From the NCBI RefSeq assembly GCF_900101985.1, contig NZ_FNAR01000007.1, positions 78,636 to 142,635 on the forward strand: DNA of 64,000 nucleotides. Reading direction: 5' to 3'. The stretch comes from Bhargavaea beijingensis (GTDB lineage Bacteria > Bacillota > Bacilli > Bacillales_A > Planococcaceae). The translations under genes and the position numbers were made by a program. Below, piece by piece: positions 10,274 through 18,821 of this stretch. Every line of letters starts with the position of its first letter. The first letter of the stretch is position 1. The notes beneath the pieces are model-generated. The model was not told where the DNA came from. It ran no database searches and saw only the letters and a list, made by a program, of their open reading frames with translations.

Positions 10274-12213
10274 TCGGAAAACGAATCAGCGGACGTTATG
10301 AAGTCCTCGGCCTGCTGGGCGGAGGCGGCATGTCCACTGTCTACCTGGCGCAGGATGTCATTTTGGACCGCCCTGTGGCCATCAAGGTCCTCAGACAGGA
10401 TTTCTCTGACGAAGACGAATTGAGGAAAAGGTTTCAGCGTGAAGCACTGTCGGCCACTTCGCTTGTCCATCCGAATATCGTGAACATCTACGACGTCGGC
10501 GAAGACGGGGACCTGCAGTATCTCGTTATGGAATATGTGGAGGGACAGACCCTCAAGGAATACATCAAAGACTATGCCCCGCTTGACCCGGCGGAAGCCG
10601 TGGAAATCATGAAGCAATTATGCTCGGGAATCACCGCGGCGCACATACATGGCATCATTCACAGGGACGTCAAACCGCAAAATATCCTGATGGACCGCGG
10701 CGGTCAGGTGAAACTCACTGATTTCGGGATTGCCATGGCACTGTCCGCCACAGCGCTCACACGGACCAACTCGGTGATGGGAACGGTCCACTATCTGTCC
10801 CCCGAGCAGGCGCGCGGCGGAATGGCGACGAAGCGAACGGATATTTACTCGCTTGGAATCGTACTGTTTGAGATGCTGACGGGAAAATTGCCATTCTCTG
10901 GAGAATCGGCTGTCTCCATCGCACTGAAGCATCTTCAAGAACAGACTCCTTCAGTCCGGGCGCTCAGGCCGGACATTCCGCAGAGTCTTGAAAATGTCAT
11001 CCTGAAAGCGACCGCCAAAGATCCGGCTGCCCGTTATCCGTCCGCGGATGCGATGCTCAGGGACCTTTATACCGTCTTGTCACCCGAACGGGCAGACGAA
11101 GCCCCGTTTGAGCCGCCGCCGATCGACGAGGAGGCGACAAAGGCCATCCCGATCATAAGGGAAGAGCCCGATACAGAAAACACCATCGCTTCCAAGCCGG
11201 TCGCGCCGCTTCCGAAGGAGCCTGCCGGTGAGCTACAGAAACCGCAAAAGAAAAAACGGAAAAAGTGGCCATTCGTATTGGCCGGCCTCCTCCTGCTCAC
11301 CCTGATTGCAGGCATTGTCCTCTATATCACCGGGGTGATCGGAACCAGACAGGCCGAAGTGCCGGATGTTTCCGGCATGACTGTTGAAGAAGCATCGGCA
11401 GAGCTTGAAGACAGCGGATTCCTCTCCGGTGAATTGAACGAAGAACATTCAACGGATATCGAGGAAGGGTCCGTGATCCGGACGAGCCCGCAGGCCGGCC
11501 GCATCCGCGATGAGGGAGAAACCATCGACCTTGTGGTTAGCTTGGGCCCGGAAAAAGTGGAGCTGACCGACTTTACAGGCCGTGACTATGAGTCCATCTC
11601 CGATGTCATCGAAGATTACGGGTTCCGGAAAGTAGAAGTAAATGAAGTGTTCTCAGAGGAAGCGCAGGGCACCATCATCAGCCAGGAACCGGAAGCCGGC
11701 GAGGAGGTCGCCCCTTCACAGACCGACCTGGTACTGACGGTCAGCAAGGGCGTCGAAATGATCCAGACCGAAAACCTGGCCGGATTCGATGAACAGCAGC
11801 TGAACGATTATGCCAAACGCTCCGGCTTCAATATCCGGATTGTGGCAGAAGAAGCGTCCGGCAACGTCGAGGCCGGACGTGTGATCTCCCAGGAGCCGGA
11901 AGCCGAAACGGAGCTTGAAAAAGGCAGCACAATAGAAGTTGTCCTGTCAAAAGGCCCGGAGGCAAAGCCGGTGAAAACGTATATCCAGGCGATCACGATC
12001 CCGTACGAGCCGGCTGAGGAGGGTGCGGAACAAGCCGTGGAGATCTACATCCGTGACAATTCCAGAACGATGGACGAGCCGGCTGAATCCTTTGCGATCA
12101 CTGCCGATGAGACGCGGCGAATCCGCATAGAGATCAGCGAGGGGCAGACCGGCGCCTACAAGATCGTCCGGGACGGAGAGACGATCGATGAAGAAACAAT
12201 TCCATATGAGTAA
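10270..12213 (+). CDS. prkC: Membrane Ser/Thr protein kinase with PASTA domains, PrkC (Stk1)
   Basis: A 647-residue eukaryote-like kinase that senses peptidoglycan fragments and controls cell wall metabolism and, in spore formers, germination. The cytoplasmic kinase domain (about 10-270) has the glycine loop GLLGGGGMSTVY, Lys39 in VAIK, HRDVKPQN near 131 and DFG near 151. A Pro- and Lys-rich linker ends in KKKRKKW, then one transmembrane helix (about 333-358). Three PASTA repeats follow outside the cell (about 363-430, 432-498, 499-563), then a C-terminal Ig-like-sized domain (about 564-647). Domain order matches B. subtilis PrkC and S. aureus Stk1. Confidence 0.96.
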   Translation: MIGKRISGRYEVLGLLGGGGMSTVYLAQDVILDRPVAIKVLRQDFSDEDELRKRFQREALSATSLVHPNIVNIYDVGEDGDLQYLVMEYVEGQTLKEYIKDYAPLDPAEAVEIMKQLCSGITAAHIHGIIHRDVKPQNILMDRGGQVKLTDFGIAMALSATALTRTNSVMGTVHYLSPEQARGGMATKRTDIYSLGIVLFEMLTGKLPFSGESAVSIALKHLQEQTPSVRALRPDIPQSLENVILKATAKDPAARYPSADAMLRDLYTVLSPERADEAPFEPPPIDEEATKAIPIIREEPDTENTIASKPVAPLPKEPAGELQKPQKKKRKKWPFVLAGLLLLTLIAGIVLYITGVIGTRQAEVPDVSGMTVEEASAELEDSGFLSGELNEEHSTDIEEGSVIRTSPQAGRIRDEGETIDLVVSLGPEKVELTDFTGRDYESISDVIEDYGFRKVEVNEVFSEEAQGTIISQEPEAGEEVAPSQTDLVLTVSKGVEMIQTENLAGFDEQQLNDYAKRSGFNIRIVAEEASGNVEAGRVISQEPEAETELEKGSTIEVVLSKGPEAKPVKTYIQAITIPYEPAEEGAEQAVEIYIRDNSRTMDEPAESFAITADETRRIRIEISEGQTGAYKIVRDGETIDEETIPYE

Positions 12214-12263
12214 CCGGTGATGAACATGGCAACCGGCACATTTCGGAAAGGGAAGGTGAAAAT

Positions 12264-13151
12264 TTGAAACAAGGCCAGATCCGCAAGGCACTGAGCGGGT
12301 TCTACTATTTGTATGACAACGGTGAGACGGTGCGCAGCAAAGGGCGCGGTGTCTTCAGGGTTCGAGGTGTAACCCTGCTTGTCGGCGATTTCGTAGATTA
12401 CGAGAAAGACGGCGAGAATGATGCCGTCATCGTGAATGTCCATGAGCGCAAAAATGAGCTTGTGCGTCCACCCATCGCCAATGTCGACCAGGCGCTTCTC
12501 GTCTTTTCTGTTAAGGAGCCGAATTTTTCCCCGAAGCTGCTTGACCGTTTTCTTGCGGTCATTGAATCCTACGGGGTCGAGCCGGTCATCATCCTGACCA
12601 AGACCGACCTGCTGGATGAAAAAGCCGCGGCGGAAATACGGCGGTATGCGGATTATTACCGGAGCATCGGCTACACTGTGCTGGAAACCAGTATCGGAGA
12701 CGGGGAGATTGCAGAGGTGCTCGGTCCGATCATCAGGGGAAAGACCACTGTTCTGACAGGACAGTCAGGTGTCGGAAAGTCCACGCTGCTCAATACGCTC
12801 ATGCCTGAACTTGAGCTGAAAACGGATGAAATCTCCGATTCGCTCGGCCGCGGCCGGCATACGACCCGGCACGTGGAACTGATCGAATACGCCGGCGGTC
12901 TGGTCGCAGATACGCCGGGCTTCAGCTCGCTTGATTTTGACCATCTTGAGAAAGAGGAACTGTCCGGATGCTTTGCCGAATTCGCTGAGCTGTCCGAAAA
13001 CTGTAAGTTCAGGGGCTGCCTGCATCTGAAAGAGCCGAAATGTGCCGTAAAGGCGGCCGTCGGGTCCGGTGAAGCCGAACAGTTCAGATATGATCATTAC
13101 GTACAGTTTTTGCAGGAAATCATAGACCGAAAGCCGAGGTATCCATCATGA
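12264..13151 (+). CDS. rsgA: Ribosome small-subunit-dependent GTPase A
   Basis: A 295-residue circularly permuted GTPase that checks late 30S maturation. An N-terminal OB fold is followed by G4 TKTDLL, G1 [12 protein letters not shown], the permuted G3 [10 protein letters not shown] and the zinc-binding tail [16 protein letters not shown]. The start is TTG at 12264 ([10 protein letters not shown]), preceded by a GGGAAGG binding site; no ATG fits the N-terminal domain. It is downstream of prkC; RsgA (CpgA) is a known PrkC substrate in B. subtilis. The stop overlaps rpe (ATGA). Confidence 0.95.
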   Translation: MKQGQIRKALSGFYYLYDNGETVRSKGRGVFRVRGVTLLVGDFVDYEKDGENDAVIVNVHERKNELVRPPIANVDQALLVFSVKEPNFSPKLLDRFLAVIESYGVEPVIILTKTDLLDEKAAAEIRRYADYYRSIGYTVLETSIGDGEIAEVLGPIIRGKTTVLTGQSGVGKSTLLNTLMPELELKTDEISDSLGRGRHTTRHVELIEYAGGLVADTPGFSSLDFDHLEKEELSGCFAEFAELSENCKFRGCLHLKEPKCAVKAAVGSGEAEQFRYDHYVQFLQEIIDRKPRYPS

Positions 13152-13813
13152 TTAAAATTGCACCATCCATCCTTTCCGCCGATTTCGCAAAGCTCGGAGA
13201 AGAAGTCAGGGAAGTGGAACAGGCGGGAGCCGACTACATTCACATCGATGTGATGGACGGGCACTTTGTGCCGAATATCACATTGGGACCGAATATTGTG
13301 AAGGCGCTGCGGCCTGTGACGGACCTGCCGCTCGACGTCCATCTGATGATTTCCGACCCGGACCGCTACATCGCCGACTTTGCTGAAGCCGGGGCGGACA
13401 TTATCACCGTGCATGCGGAGGCATGCACCCATCTCCACAGTACCGTACAGCTCATCCGTTCCCATGGAGTAAAGGCGGGAGTTGTTCTGAATCCCCACAC
13501 TCCTCATGAGGTTCTTGAGTATGTCATCGATGATTTGGATATGGTGCTTCTCATGACGGTCAACCCCGGGTTCGGCGGCCAGTCATTTATCAGTGAAGTG
13601 GTACCGAAGATTTCCAAAGTGTGCGCGATGATCCGTGAACGGGGACTTTCTACCGAAATTGAAGTGGATGGCGGAATCACTGCGGACACGATCGCCGAAT
13701 GTGCCAAGGCGGGGGCGGATGTGTTCGTGGCCGGATCTGCTATTTACAATAGGGAAGACCGGGCCGCTGCCATTGCCGCCATTCGCGAAGCGGGAGTTTC
13801 GGCTCTCCAATGA
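13148..13813 (+). CDS. rpe: Ribulose-phosphate 3-epimerase
   Basis: A 221-residue TIM-barrel enzyme of the pentose phosphate pathway that interconverts ribulose 5-phosphate and xylulose 5-phosphate. Motifs: [15 protein letters not shown], the metal-binding [29 protein letters not shown] and EVDGGIT with the second catalytic Asp. It is translationally coupled to rsgA and thiN by four-base overlaps at both ends. Confidence 0.97.
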   Translation: MIKIAPSILSADFAKLGEEVREVEQAGADYIHIDVMDGHFVPNITLGPNIVKALRPVTDLPLDVHLMISDPDRYIADFAEAGADIITVHAEACTHLHSTVQLIRSHGVKAGVVLNPHTPHEVLEYVIDDLDMVLLMTVNPGFGGQSFISEVVPKISKVCAMIRERGLSTEIEVDGGITADTIAECAKAGADVFVAGSAIYNREDRAAAIAAIREAGVSALQ

Positions 13814-14460
13814 TCCGTGAAGCGGTGGTTGTGGCGGGCGGGCCCGGTGTTGCCGGAATCCGTCCCGATACGAGGGAGGGCACAGTCTTTATCGGTGCCG
13901 ACCGGGGCGCTCTCCGACTTGTGCGCTCCGGCATCCGGCCGGTGCTTTCTGTGGGGGACTTTGACTCTGTCACAGCGGAAGAGTTCCGGGAAATTTCCTC
14001 GTTTTCGCACCGGGTCATACGCGTCGGCGGTGAAAAAGATGAGACTGACACGGAACTGGCACTTGCCGGCGCAATTCGTCTGCAGCCGGGCACCGTCACT
14101 CTCACCGGCGTGACGGGCGGGCGGCTCGACCACGCCCAGTCTGCCATGCATGCGGTTTACCGGCTGCAGGACAAGCATCCTGAAATCAGATTCAGGATCC
14201 TCGATCCGGACAATGAACTTTATTTTCTCCGACCGGGCAGGCATACAGTGCATGACGGCGGGGAATACCGGTACATTTCTTTCTTTTCTTTCGGCGGGCC
14301 AGTGACCGGAATGACGCTGGAAGGTTTCAGATATGAGGCGGTAAATGCGGAAATCAGACCGGGGACGACGCTCTTCACGAGCAATGAAGCAGGAGGCGGT
14401 GAATGTACTATCTCTTTCGAGACAGGCATATGTTTGGTTGTAAGAAGCACCGATGCCTGA
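13810..14460 (+). CDS. thiN: Thiamine pyrophosphokinase
   Basis: A 216-residue enzyme that makes thiamine diphosphate from thiamine and ATP. It has the family motifs [23 protein letters not shown] (metal and ATP site), [10 protein letters not shown] and TGGRLDH. The C-terminal domain binds thiamine ([24 protein letters not shown]). No TPP riboswitch is visible upstream; expression follows the rsgA-rpe run. The last codons overlap the spoVM leader region by proximity, not by frame. Confidence 0.93.
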   Translation: MIREAVVVAGGPGVAGIRPDTREGTVFIGADRGALRLVRSGIRPVLSVGDFDSVTAEEFREISSFSHRVIRVGGEKDETDTELALAGAIRLQPGTVTLTGVTGGRLDHAQSAMHAVYRLQDKHPEIRFRILDPDNELYFLRPGRHTVHDGGEYRYISFFSFGGPVTGMTLEGFRYEAVNAEIRPGTTLFTSNEAGGGECTISFETGICLVVRSTDA

Positions 14461-14474
14461 AAGGAGCGGACGAA

Positions 14475-14606
14475 ATGAGAGTGTACACATTCCAGCTGCC
14501 CAAAATGGTGAGCAGCTTTGCGCGCAAGTGCCTGCAGCTTTTCCAACGTGAGGAACGAAAGCCGGTAGCGAAGAAAAAGCGGAGAAAAAGCAAAATGCCG
14601 AGCTGA
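14475..14606 (+). CDS. spoVM: Stage V sporulation protein M homologue with a basic C-terminal extension
   Basis: A 43-codon gene with a strong AAGGAG binding site (14461-14466) directly after thiN, the same position as spoVM in B. subtilis. The product begins MRVYTFQLPKMVSSFARK, aligning without gaps to the 26-residue SpoVM (MKFYTIKLPKFLGGIVRA...), including Pro9, which is needed to recognise the curved forespore membrane. SpoVM is an amphipathic helix that anchors SpoIVA at the spore surface. Here the helix is followed by about 17 extra residues rich in Lys and Arg (VAKKKRRKSKMPS). The stop lies inside a terminator stem. A weak sigma-E-like -10 (CATATGTT, 14427-14434) is within thiN. Confidence 0.8.
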   Translation: MRVYTFQLPKMVSSFARKCLQLFQREERKPVAKKKRRKSKMPS

Positions 14607-14632
14607 CTCAGGTCAGCTCGGCATTTCTTTTT
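14593..14632 (+). terminator. Bidirectional terminator between spoVM and rpmB
   Basis: A 15-bp perfect stem (AAATGCCGAGCTGAC 14593-14607 with 14612-14626) and a TCAG loop, followed by TTTCTTTTT on the plus strand. A-rich sequence on the left serves the minus strand. The spoVM stop codon is part of the left arm and loop boundary. Confidence 0.9.
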
Positions 14633-14647
14633 GCGATATTTAACAGG

Positions 14648-14836
14648 TCAGACACGCTGGACTTTACCGGATTTCAGGGCGCGTGCGGAAACCCATACGC
14701 GCTTCGGCTTGCCATCCACCATGATGCGCACTTTTTGAAGGTTCGCACCCCAAGTGCGGCGGTTTGCGTTCATTGCGTGGGAACGGTTGTTGCCGGCGCT
14801 TGCTTTGCGGCCTGTAATAACACATTTTTTAGGCAT
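14648..14836 (-). CDS. rpmB: 50S ribosomal protein L28
   Basis: A 62-residue protein with the L28 pattern: [21 protein letters not shown] followed by [10 protein letters not shown] and a basic tail [12 protein letters not shown]. It is monocistronic on the minus strand, convergent with spoVM and divergent from yloU, as in B. subtilis. A strong GAGGAGGG binding site precedes the ATG. Confidence 0.97.
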   Translation of the reverse strand: MPKKCVITGRKASAGNNRSHAMNANRRTWGANLQKVRIMVDGKPKRVWVSARALKSGKVQRV

Positions 14837-14904
14837 GTTTTTCCCTCCTCTTCGGTGAAGATGAAGACGGATTCCCGTCTGTTCGCCATCTCACATACTA
14901 AAAT

Positions 14905-14933
14905 AATTTAGCACAAATCAGCCGGCGATGCAA
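14905..14933 (-). promoter_or_regulatory. Sigma-A promoter of rpmB
   Basis: On the minus strand TTGCAT (-35) and TAAATT (-10) are 17 bases apart, leaving a 5' UTR of about 60 bases before rpmB. Confidence 0.75.
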
Positions 14934-14964
14934 CAGGTTTAGAGAGGCCATCAAGAAAAAACAC

Positions 14965-15028
14965 TTTACAGGGATTGCAGGAACAGCATGCTGTGTGTCT
15001 TTTCTATTCCCCGGCAGTAGTGTACAAT
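14965..15028 (+). promoter_or_regulatory. Candidate promoter region of yloU-fakA
   Basis: Two possible arrangements are visible. A TTTACA box (14965-14970) lies at the end of an A-rich 18-base sequence shared with the rpsP promoter, but lacks a good -10. A TACAAT box (15023-15028) lacks a good -35. A 12-bp perfect palindrome ACAGCATGCTGT (14983-14994) lies between. Which is used cannot be decided from sequence. Confidence 0.4.
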
Positions 15029-15065
15029 GACGTTAGCCAAAATGGACTTCACAGGAGGCGTTACC

Positions 15066-15428
15066 ATGTCGATCGGACTGAAAAATGAATTCGGCACTAT
15101 TGAAATTTCGAATGACGTGATCGCACAAGTGGCCGGGGGAGCAGCGGTCGAGTGCTATGGAATCGTCGGGATGGCATCCCGCCACCAGATCCGGGACGGA
15201 CTGACGGACATCCTGAGGAAAGAAAACTTCACCAGAGGTGTGATTGTCCGTTCCATCGGAGAAGATCTCCATATCGACATGTACGTCATCGTCGGCTATG
15301 GTGTGAAGATTTCAGAGGTCGCATACCAAGTCCAATCCAAAGTGAAATATACATTAAGCAAACAATTGGGAATGACGGTCAACTCCGTCAATATTTTTGT
15401 CCAGGGAGTCCGTGTGACGAACCTGTAA
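15066..15428 (+). CDS. yloU: Asp23/Gls24-family envelope stress protein YloU
   Basis: A 120-residue member of the Asp23/Gls24 (DUF322) family. The repeating pattern of short strands includes GTIEISNDVIAQVAGGAA and YVIVGYGVKISEVAYQVQ. Such proteins sit at the cytoplasmic membrane face in Staphylococcus; the function of YloU itself is unclear. I choose ATG 15066 (MSIGLKNEFG) because AGGAGG lies just ahead; an upstream in-frame ATG at 15027 overlaps the -10-like box. It precedes fakA, as in most Firmicutes, so a link with fatty acid uptake is plausible. Confidence 0.9.
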   Translation: MSIGLKNEFGTIEISNDVIAQVAGGAAVECYGIVGMASRHQIRDGLTDILRKENFTRGVIVRSIGEDLHIDMYVIVGYGVKISEVAYQVQSKVKYTLSKQLGMTVNSVNIFVQGVRVTNL

Positions 15429-15447
15429 AAGGAGGAAGCGAACGTTT

Positions 15448-17106
15448 ATGAAAGAATTAGATGGACATCGATTTGCGGAAATGGTGATGATGGGCTCCCA
15501 TCACCTATCCAATAATGCGGACTTCGTCGATTCGCTTAACGTTTTCCCCGTGCCAGACGGCGATACGGGGACGAACATGAATCTGTCCATGACGTCCGGC
15601 GCCAAAGAAACGGAACAGGCGGCAACGGACCATATCGGCAGGACGGCGCAGGCCCTTTCCAAGGGCCTGCTCATGGGGGCGCGCGGAAATTCCGGCGTCA
15701 TCCTGTCACAATTGTTCCGGGGGTTCGGCAAAGCAATCGAGGACAATGCAACGCTTGATGCGAAAGAGTTCGCCGGCGCATTCCAGGCCGGTGTGGACAC
15801 GGCCTATAAGGCAGTCATGAAGCCGGTGGAAGGAACGATCCTCACCGTAGCAAAAGATGCCGCGAAAACAGCGGTCGGAACCGCCGAATCGGAATCGGAC
15901 ATCATCAAGGTGATGGAGGCGCTCACTGACGAGGCGAAAGCCTCTCTGAAGCGGACGCCTGACCTGCTGCCGGTGCTGAAAGAAGTCGGCGTTGTGGACA
16001 GCGGCGGCCAAGGACTGGTCTTTGTCTATGAAGGATTCCTTTCCGCCCTCAGAGGCGAAGAATTGCCTGTGACCACGCAGACATCAATGGATGATCTTGT
16101 CAGTGCGGAGCATCATAAAAGCATCCAGGGCTTCATGGATACGTCCGAAATCGAGTTCGGTTACTGCACGGAATTCATGGTGCGCTTCGAAGAAGACAAA
16201 ACCGCTGATAATCCGTTTGACGAGTCGAAGTTCCGGGAAGATCTGAGCGCTTATGGAGATTCTCTTCTTGTCATTTCGGACGACGAGATCGCCAAGGTAC
16301 ATATCCACTCGGAAGATCCGGGGGAAGTGCTTTCCTACGGTAAAAAGTATGGCAGCCTCATCAAGATCAAGATCGAGAACATGCGGGAGCAGCACACGGC
16401 CATCCTGGAAAAGGACGAGCCGGCCCAAACGGCGCAACAGCCGGCCAAGCATCCGTATGCCATCATCACAGTCTCGATGGGACCGGGGATTGCCGAACTG
16501 TTCCGAAGCATCGGCGCCTCTTACGTCATCGAGGGCGGCCAGACGATGAACCCTTCTACGGAAGACATTGTCAGGGCAATACGGGAAGTGGGGGCCGAGC
16601 GCGCACTTATTCTCCCGAACAACAAAAACATCATTATGGCTGCCGAGCAGGCTGCGGAAGTATCTGGCATTGAGGCGGCAGTCGTACCGACGAAAAACGT
16701 GCCCCAGGGACTCGCGGCAATCCTTGCCTTTAATCCCGAGGCGCCGGTATCCGATAATGCAGCTTCCATGGCAGAAGCATTCTCGCATGTCAGGACCGGA
16801 CAGGTGACGACCGCCGTACGTGACACGACCATTGATGGCGTTGAAATCCGCAAAGGCTCCTTTATGGGAATGGCCGAAGGGAAAATCGTCAACTCCGACG
16901 CTTCTCTCAAGAGTGTCACCGAGTCCCTGATCCACGAGGTCGTCGACGAGGGGTCGGAAATCGTGACAATCCTCTTCGGGGAGGGTGCGACGCGTCAGGG
17001 AGCGGACGAACTTGCGGCATACATCGAGGAGCAGTATCCGGACGTGGAAGTGGAAATCCATGAAGGCAAGCAGCCCCTATACCCGTATATCATCTCTGCC
17101 GAATAA
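15448..17106 (+). CDS. fakA: Fatty acid kinase catalytic subunit FakA (YloV)
   Basis: A 552-residue protein that phosphorylates FakB-bound exogenous fatty acids, feeding acyl-phosphate to PlsY. The N-terminal DhaL-like nucleotide-binding domain has NVFPVPDGDTGTNM, whose Asp residues coordinate magnesium, and GARGNSGVILSQ. A middle domain and a C-terminal DegV-like domain (HPYAIITVSMGPGI onward) follow. Length matches B. subtilis YloV. ATG 15448 has an AAGGAGG binding site. No fakB is in the window; the downstream plsX handles the other acyl-phosphate route. Confidence 0.93.
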   Translation: MKELDGHRFAEMVMMGSHHLSNNADFVDSLNVFPVPDGDTGTNMNLSMTSGAKETEQAATDHIGRTAQALSKGLLMGARGNSGVILSQLFRGFGKAIEDNATLDAKEFAGAFQAGVDTAYKAVMKPVEGTILTVAKDAAKTAVGTAESESDIIKVMEALTDEAKASLKRTPDLLPVLKEVGVVDSGGQGLVFVYEGFLSALRGEELPVTTQTSMDDLVSAEHHKSIQGFMDTSEIEFGYCTEFMVRFEEDKTADNPFDESKFREDLSAYGDSLLVISDDEIAKVHIHSEDPGEVLSYGKKYGSLIKIKIENMREQHTAILEKDEPAQTAQQPAKHPYAIITVSMGPGIAELFRSIGASYVIEGGQTMNPSTEDIVRAIREVGAERALILPNNKNIIMAAEQAAEVSGIEAAVVPTKNVPQGLAAILAFNPEAPVSDNAASMAEAFSHVRTGQVTTAVRDTTIDGVEIRKGSFMGMAEGKIVNSDASLKSVTESLIHEVVDEGSEIVTILFGEGATRQGADELAAYIEEQYPDVEVEIHEGKQPLYPYIISAE

Positions 17107-17112
17107 AATCAG

Positions 17113-17141
17113 GCGCACCGGCAACCCGGTGCGCTGTTTTT
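17113..17141 (+). terminator. Intrinsic terminator of yloU-fakA
   Basis: A 9-bp stem GCGCACCGG/CCGGTGCGC (17113-17121 with 17126-17134) with a four-base loop, followed by TGTTTTTG. Confidence 0.9.
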
Positions 17142-17151
17142 GTTGAATTGG

Positions 17152-17165
17152 GGAAAGCGTTTGCA
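17152..17165 (+). promoter_or_regulatory. Candidate cre site (CcpA operator) upstream of sdaAB
   Basis: GGAAAGCGTTTGCA matches the catabolite-responsive element consensus TGWAARCGYTTWCW at 12 of 14 positions, including the central CG. It lies just upstream of the -35 box of the sdaAB promoter, a position more typical of CcpA activation than of repression. Confidence 0.45.
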
Positions 17166-17178
17166 ACGAACGTGTGTT

Positions 17179-17207
17179 TTGAGAAAAATCACGAAATCAT
17201 GTAAAAT
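17179..17207 (+). promoter_or_regulatory. Sigma-A promoter of sdaAB-sdaAA
   Basis: TTGAGA (17179-17184) and TAAAAT (17202-17207) are separated by 17 bases, with TG immediately upstream of the -10. The fakA terminator lies upstream, so this is the first promoter of the next unit. Confidence 0.8.
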
Positions 17208-17239
17208 AGGGGAAACGTCCCAAAGGAGGACTTCAACTT

Positions 17240-17902
17240 ATGAAATTCAGATCGGTTTTTGATATTATCGGTCCGGTCATGGTCGGGCCCTCTTCTTCGC
17301 ACACCGCCGGAGCGGCAAGGATCGGCCGGGTGGCGAGGACGCTGTTCGGCCGCCAGCCCGACTGGGCGGAAATCCGCCTCTACGGCTCGTTTGCGGAAAC
17401 TTACAAAGGCCACGGCACCGATGTTGCAATCATTGGCGGCCTGTTGGACTACGACACGGATGATGAACGGATTCGCACGGCTTTCGCGGAAGCGGAGCAA
17501 GTCGGGCTGAGATTCGAATTCATCACGGAATCTGAGGAGCCGGATCATCCGAATACAGCAAAAATCAGAATTGGTGATGCTGACGGCGAAATGGAGCTGA
17601 CAGGCATCTCGATCGGCGGCGGCAAAATGGAAGTGACGGAGCTTAACGGCTTTACACTGAGGCTTACCGGCCACTATCCGGCGTTGCTGATCGTCCACCA
17701 TGACAGGCCCGGCGTCATTGCCGGTGTTGCCAACGCGCTTGCGGCCGACGGCATTAACATCGCTCATATGGAGTGCGGGCGGAAGGAAAAAGGAGAGATG
17801 GCGCTTATGGTCATCGAAGTCGACCAGATCATCACCGACTCCATGATCCGCCTCATCACCGACCTGGACAATGTGACGCAAGTTTCGATACTTGCAGACT
17901 GA
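17240..17902 (+). CDS. sdaAB: L-serine dehydratase, iron-sulfur dependent, beta subunit
   Basis: A 220-residue subunit of the enzyme that deaminates L-serine to pyruvate. The N-terminal beta domain has GPSSSHTAGAARIGRVAR, which closes the active site, and a C-terminal ACT domain (LLIVHHDRPGVIAGVANAL) is likely regulatory. An AAAGGAGG binding site precedes ATG 17240. It is paired with sdaAA as in other Firmicutes that carry two-polypeptide serine dehydratases. Confidence 0.95.
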   Translation: MKFRSVFDIIGPVMVGPSSSHTAGAARIGRVARTLFGRQPDWAEIRLYGSFAETYKGHGTDVAIIGGLLDYDTDDERIRTAFAEAEQVGLRFEFITESEEPDHPNTAKIRIGDADGEMELTGISIGGGKMEVTELNGFTLRLTGHYPALLIVHHDRPGVIAGVANALAADGINIAHMECGRKEKGEMALMVIEVDQIITDSMIRLITDLDNVTQVSILAD

Positions 17903-17918
17903 TAAGGGGGCATTCCCA

Positions 17919-18821
17919 TTGGATATTCTATTTTCAACGGTTAAGGAACTGGTCGGGCTTGCGGAAGAAACCGGGCGGCCGATTTCCGAAATCATGATCG
18001 AACAGGAGATGCGCATCACCAAGCGTTCGCGTGAAGAAGTGATCGGGCAGATGGAGCGTAATCTTGAAGTGATGGAAGAGGCGGTCGAAAAGGGGCTGGA
18101 GGGCGTGAGCTCGACGTCAGGCCTGACCGGAGGTGACGCGGTCCTTCTCCAAACTTACATCAAGAGCGGCAAATCGCTTTCCGGAAATCTTCTCCTCGAT
18201 GCCGTGAGCAAGGCTGTCGCGACCAATGAAGTCAACGCCGCCATGGGCATGATCTGCGCGACCCCTACGGCTGGCGCTGCGGGCATCGTGCCGGGCACGC
18301 TGTTTGCCGTCAAGGACAAGCTGAACCCAACCCGCGAGCAGATGATCAATTTCCTGTTCACGTCAGGCGCGTTCGGTTTTGTCGTGGCGAACAACGCGTC
18401 CATCTCCGGTGCCGCAGGCGGCTGCCAGGCGGAAACCGGATCGGCCGCTTCGATGGCAGCCGCGGCGATCGTGGAGATGGCCGGCGGCACGCCGCAGCAA
18501 AGTGCGGAAGCCTTTTCCATCGTGATGAAAAATATGCTCGGTCTCGTCTGCGATCCGGTAGCCGGACTGGTCGAAGTCCCGTGCGTCAAGCGCAATGCGA
18601 TGGGGGCCGCCAAGGCACTGGTCGGTGCGGATATGGCGCTTGCAGGCGTAACAAGTGTTATCCCGACCGATGAAGTGATCGAAGCCATGCACCGGATCGG
18701 CCGTTCAATGCCGTCCGCTTTGCGCGAAACGGCAAAAGGCGGATTGGCCGCGACACCGACAGGCAAGCGGCTAGAGGCGGAGATCTTCGGAAAGAAGGCG
18801 AAAGAAAGTGTGGTTGACTGA
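17919..18821 (+). CDS. sdaAA: L-serine dehydratase, iron-sulfur dependent, alpha subunit
   Basis: A 300-residue catalytic subunit. The cysteines expected to hold the 4Fe-4S cluster are visible in CATPTAGAAGIVPG, CDPVAGLVEVPC and the GGCQAETGSA loop. I start at TTG 17919 (MDILFSTVKELV), which has an AAGGGGG binding site eight bases upstream and gives the 300-residue family length; an in-frame ATG at 17892 would lie inside the end of sdaAB with no binding site. It overlaps the recG start by about 14 bases. Confidence 0.93.
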   Translation: MDILFSTVKELVGLAEETGRPISEIMIEQEMRITKRSREEVIGQMERNLEVMEEAVEKGLEGVSSTSGLTGGDAVLLQTYIKSGKSLSGNLLLDAVSKAVATNEVNAAMGMICATPTAGAAGIVPGTLFAVKDKLNPTREQMINFLFTSGAFGFVVANNASISGAAGGCQAETGSAASMAAAAIVEMAGGTPQQSAEAFSIVMKNMLGLVCDPVAGLVEVPCVKRNAMGAAKALVGADMALAGVTSVIPTDEVIEAMHRIGRSMPSALRETAKGGLAATPTGKRLEAEIFGKKAKESVVD

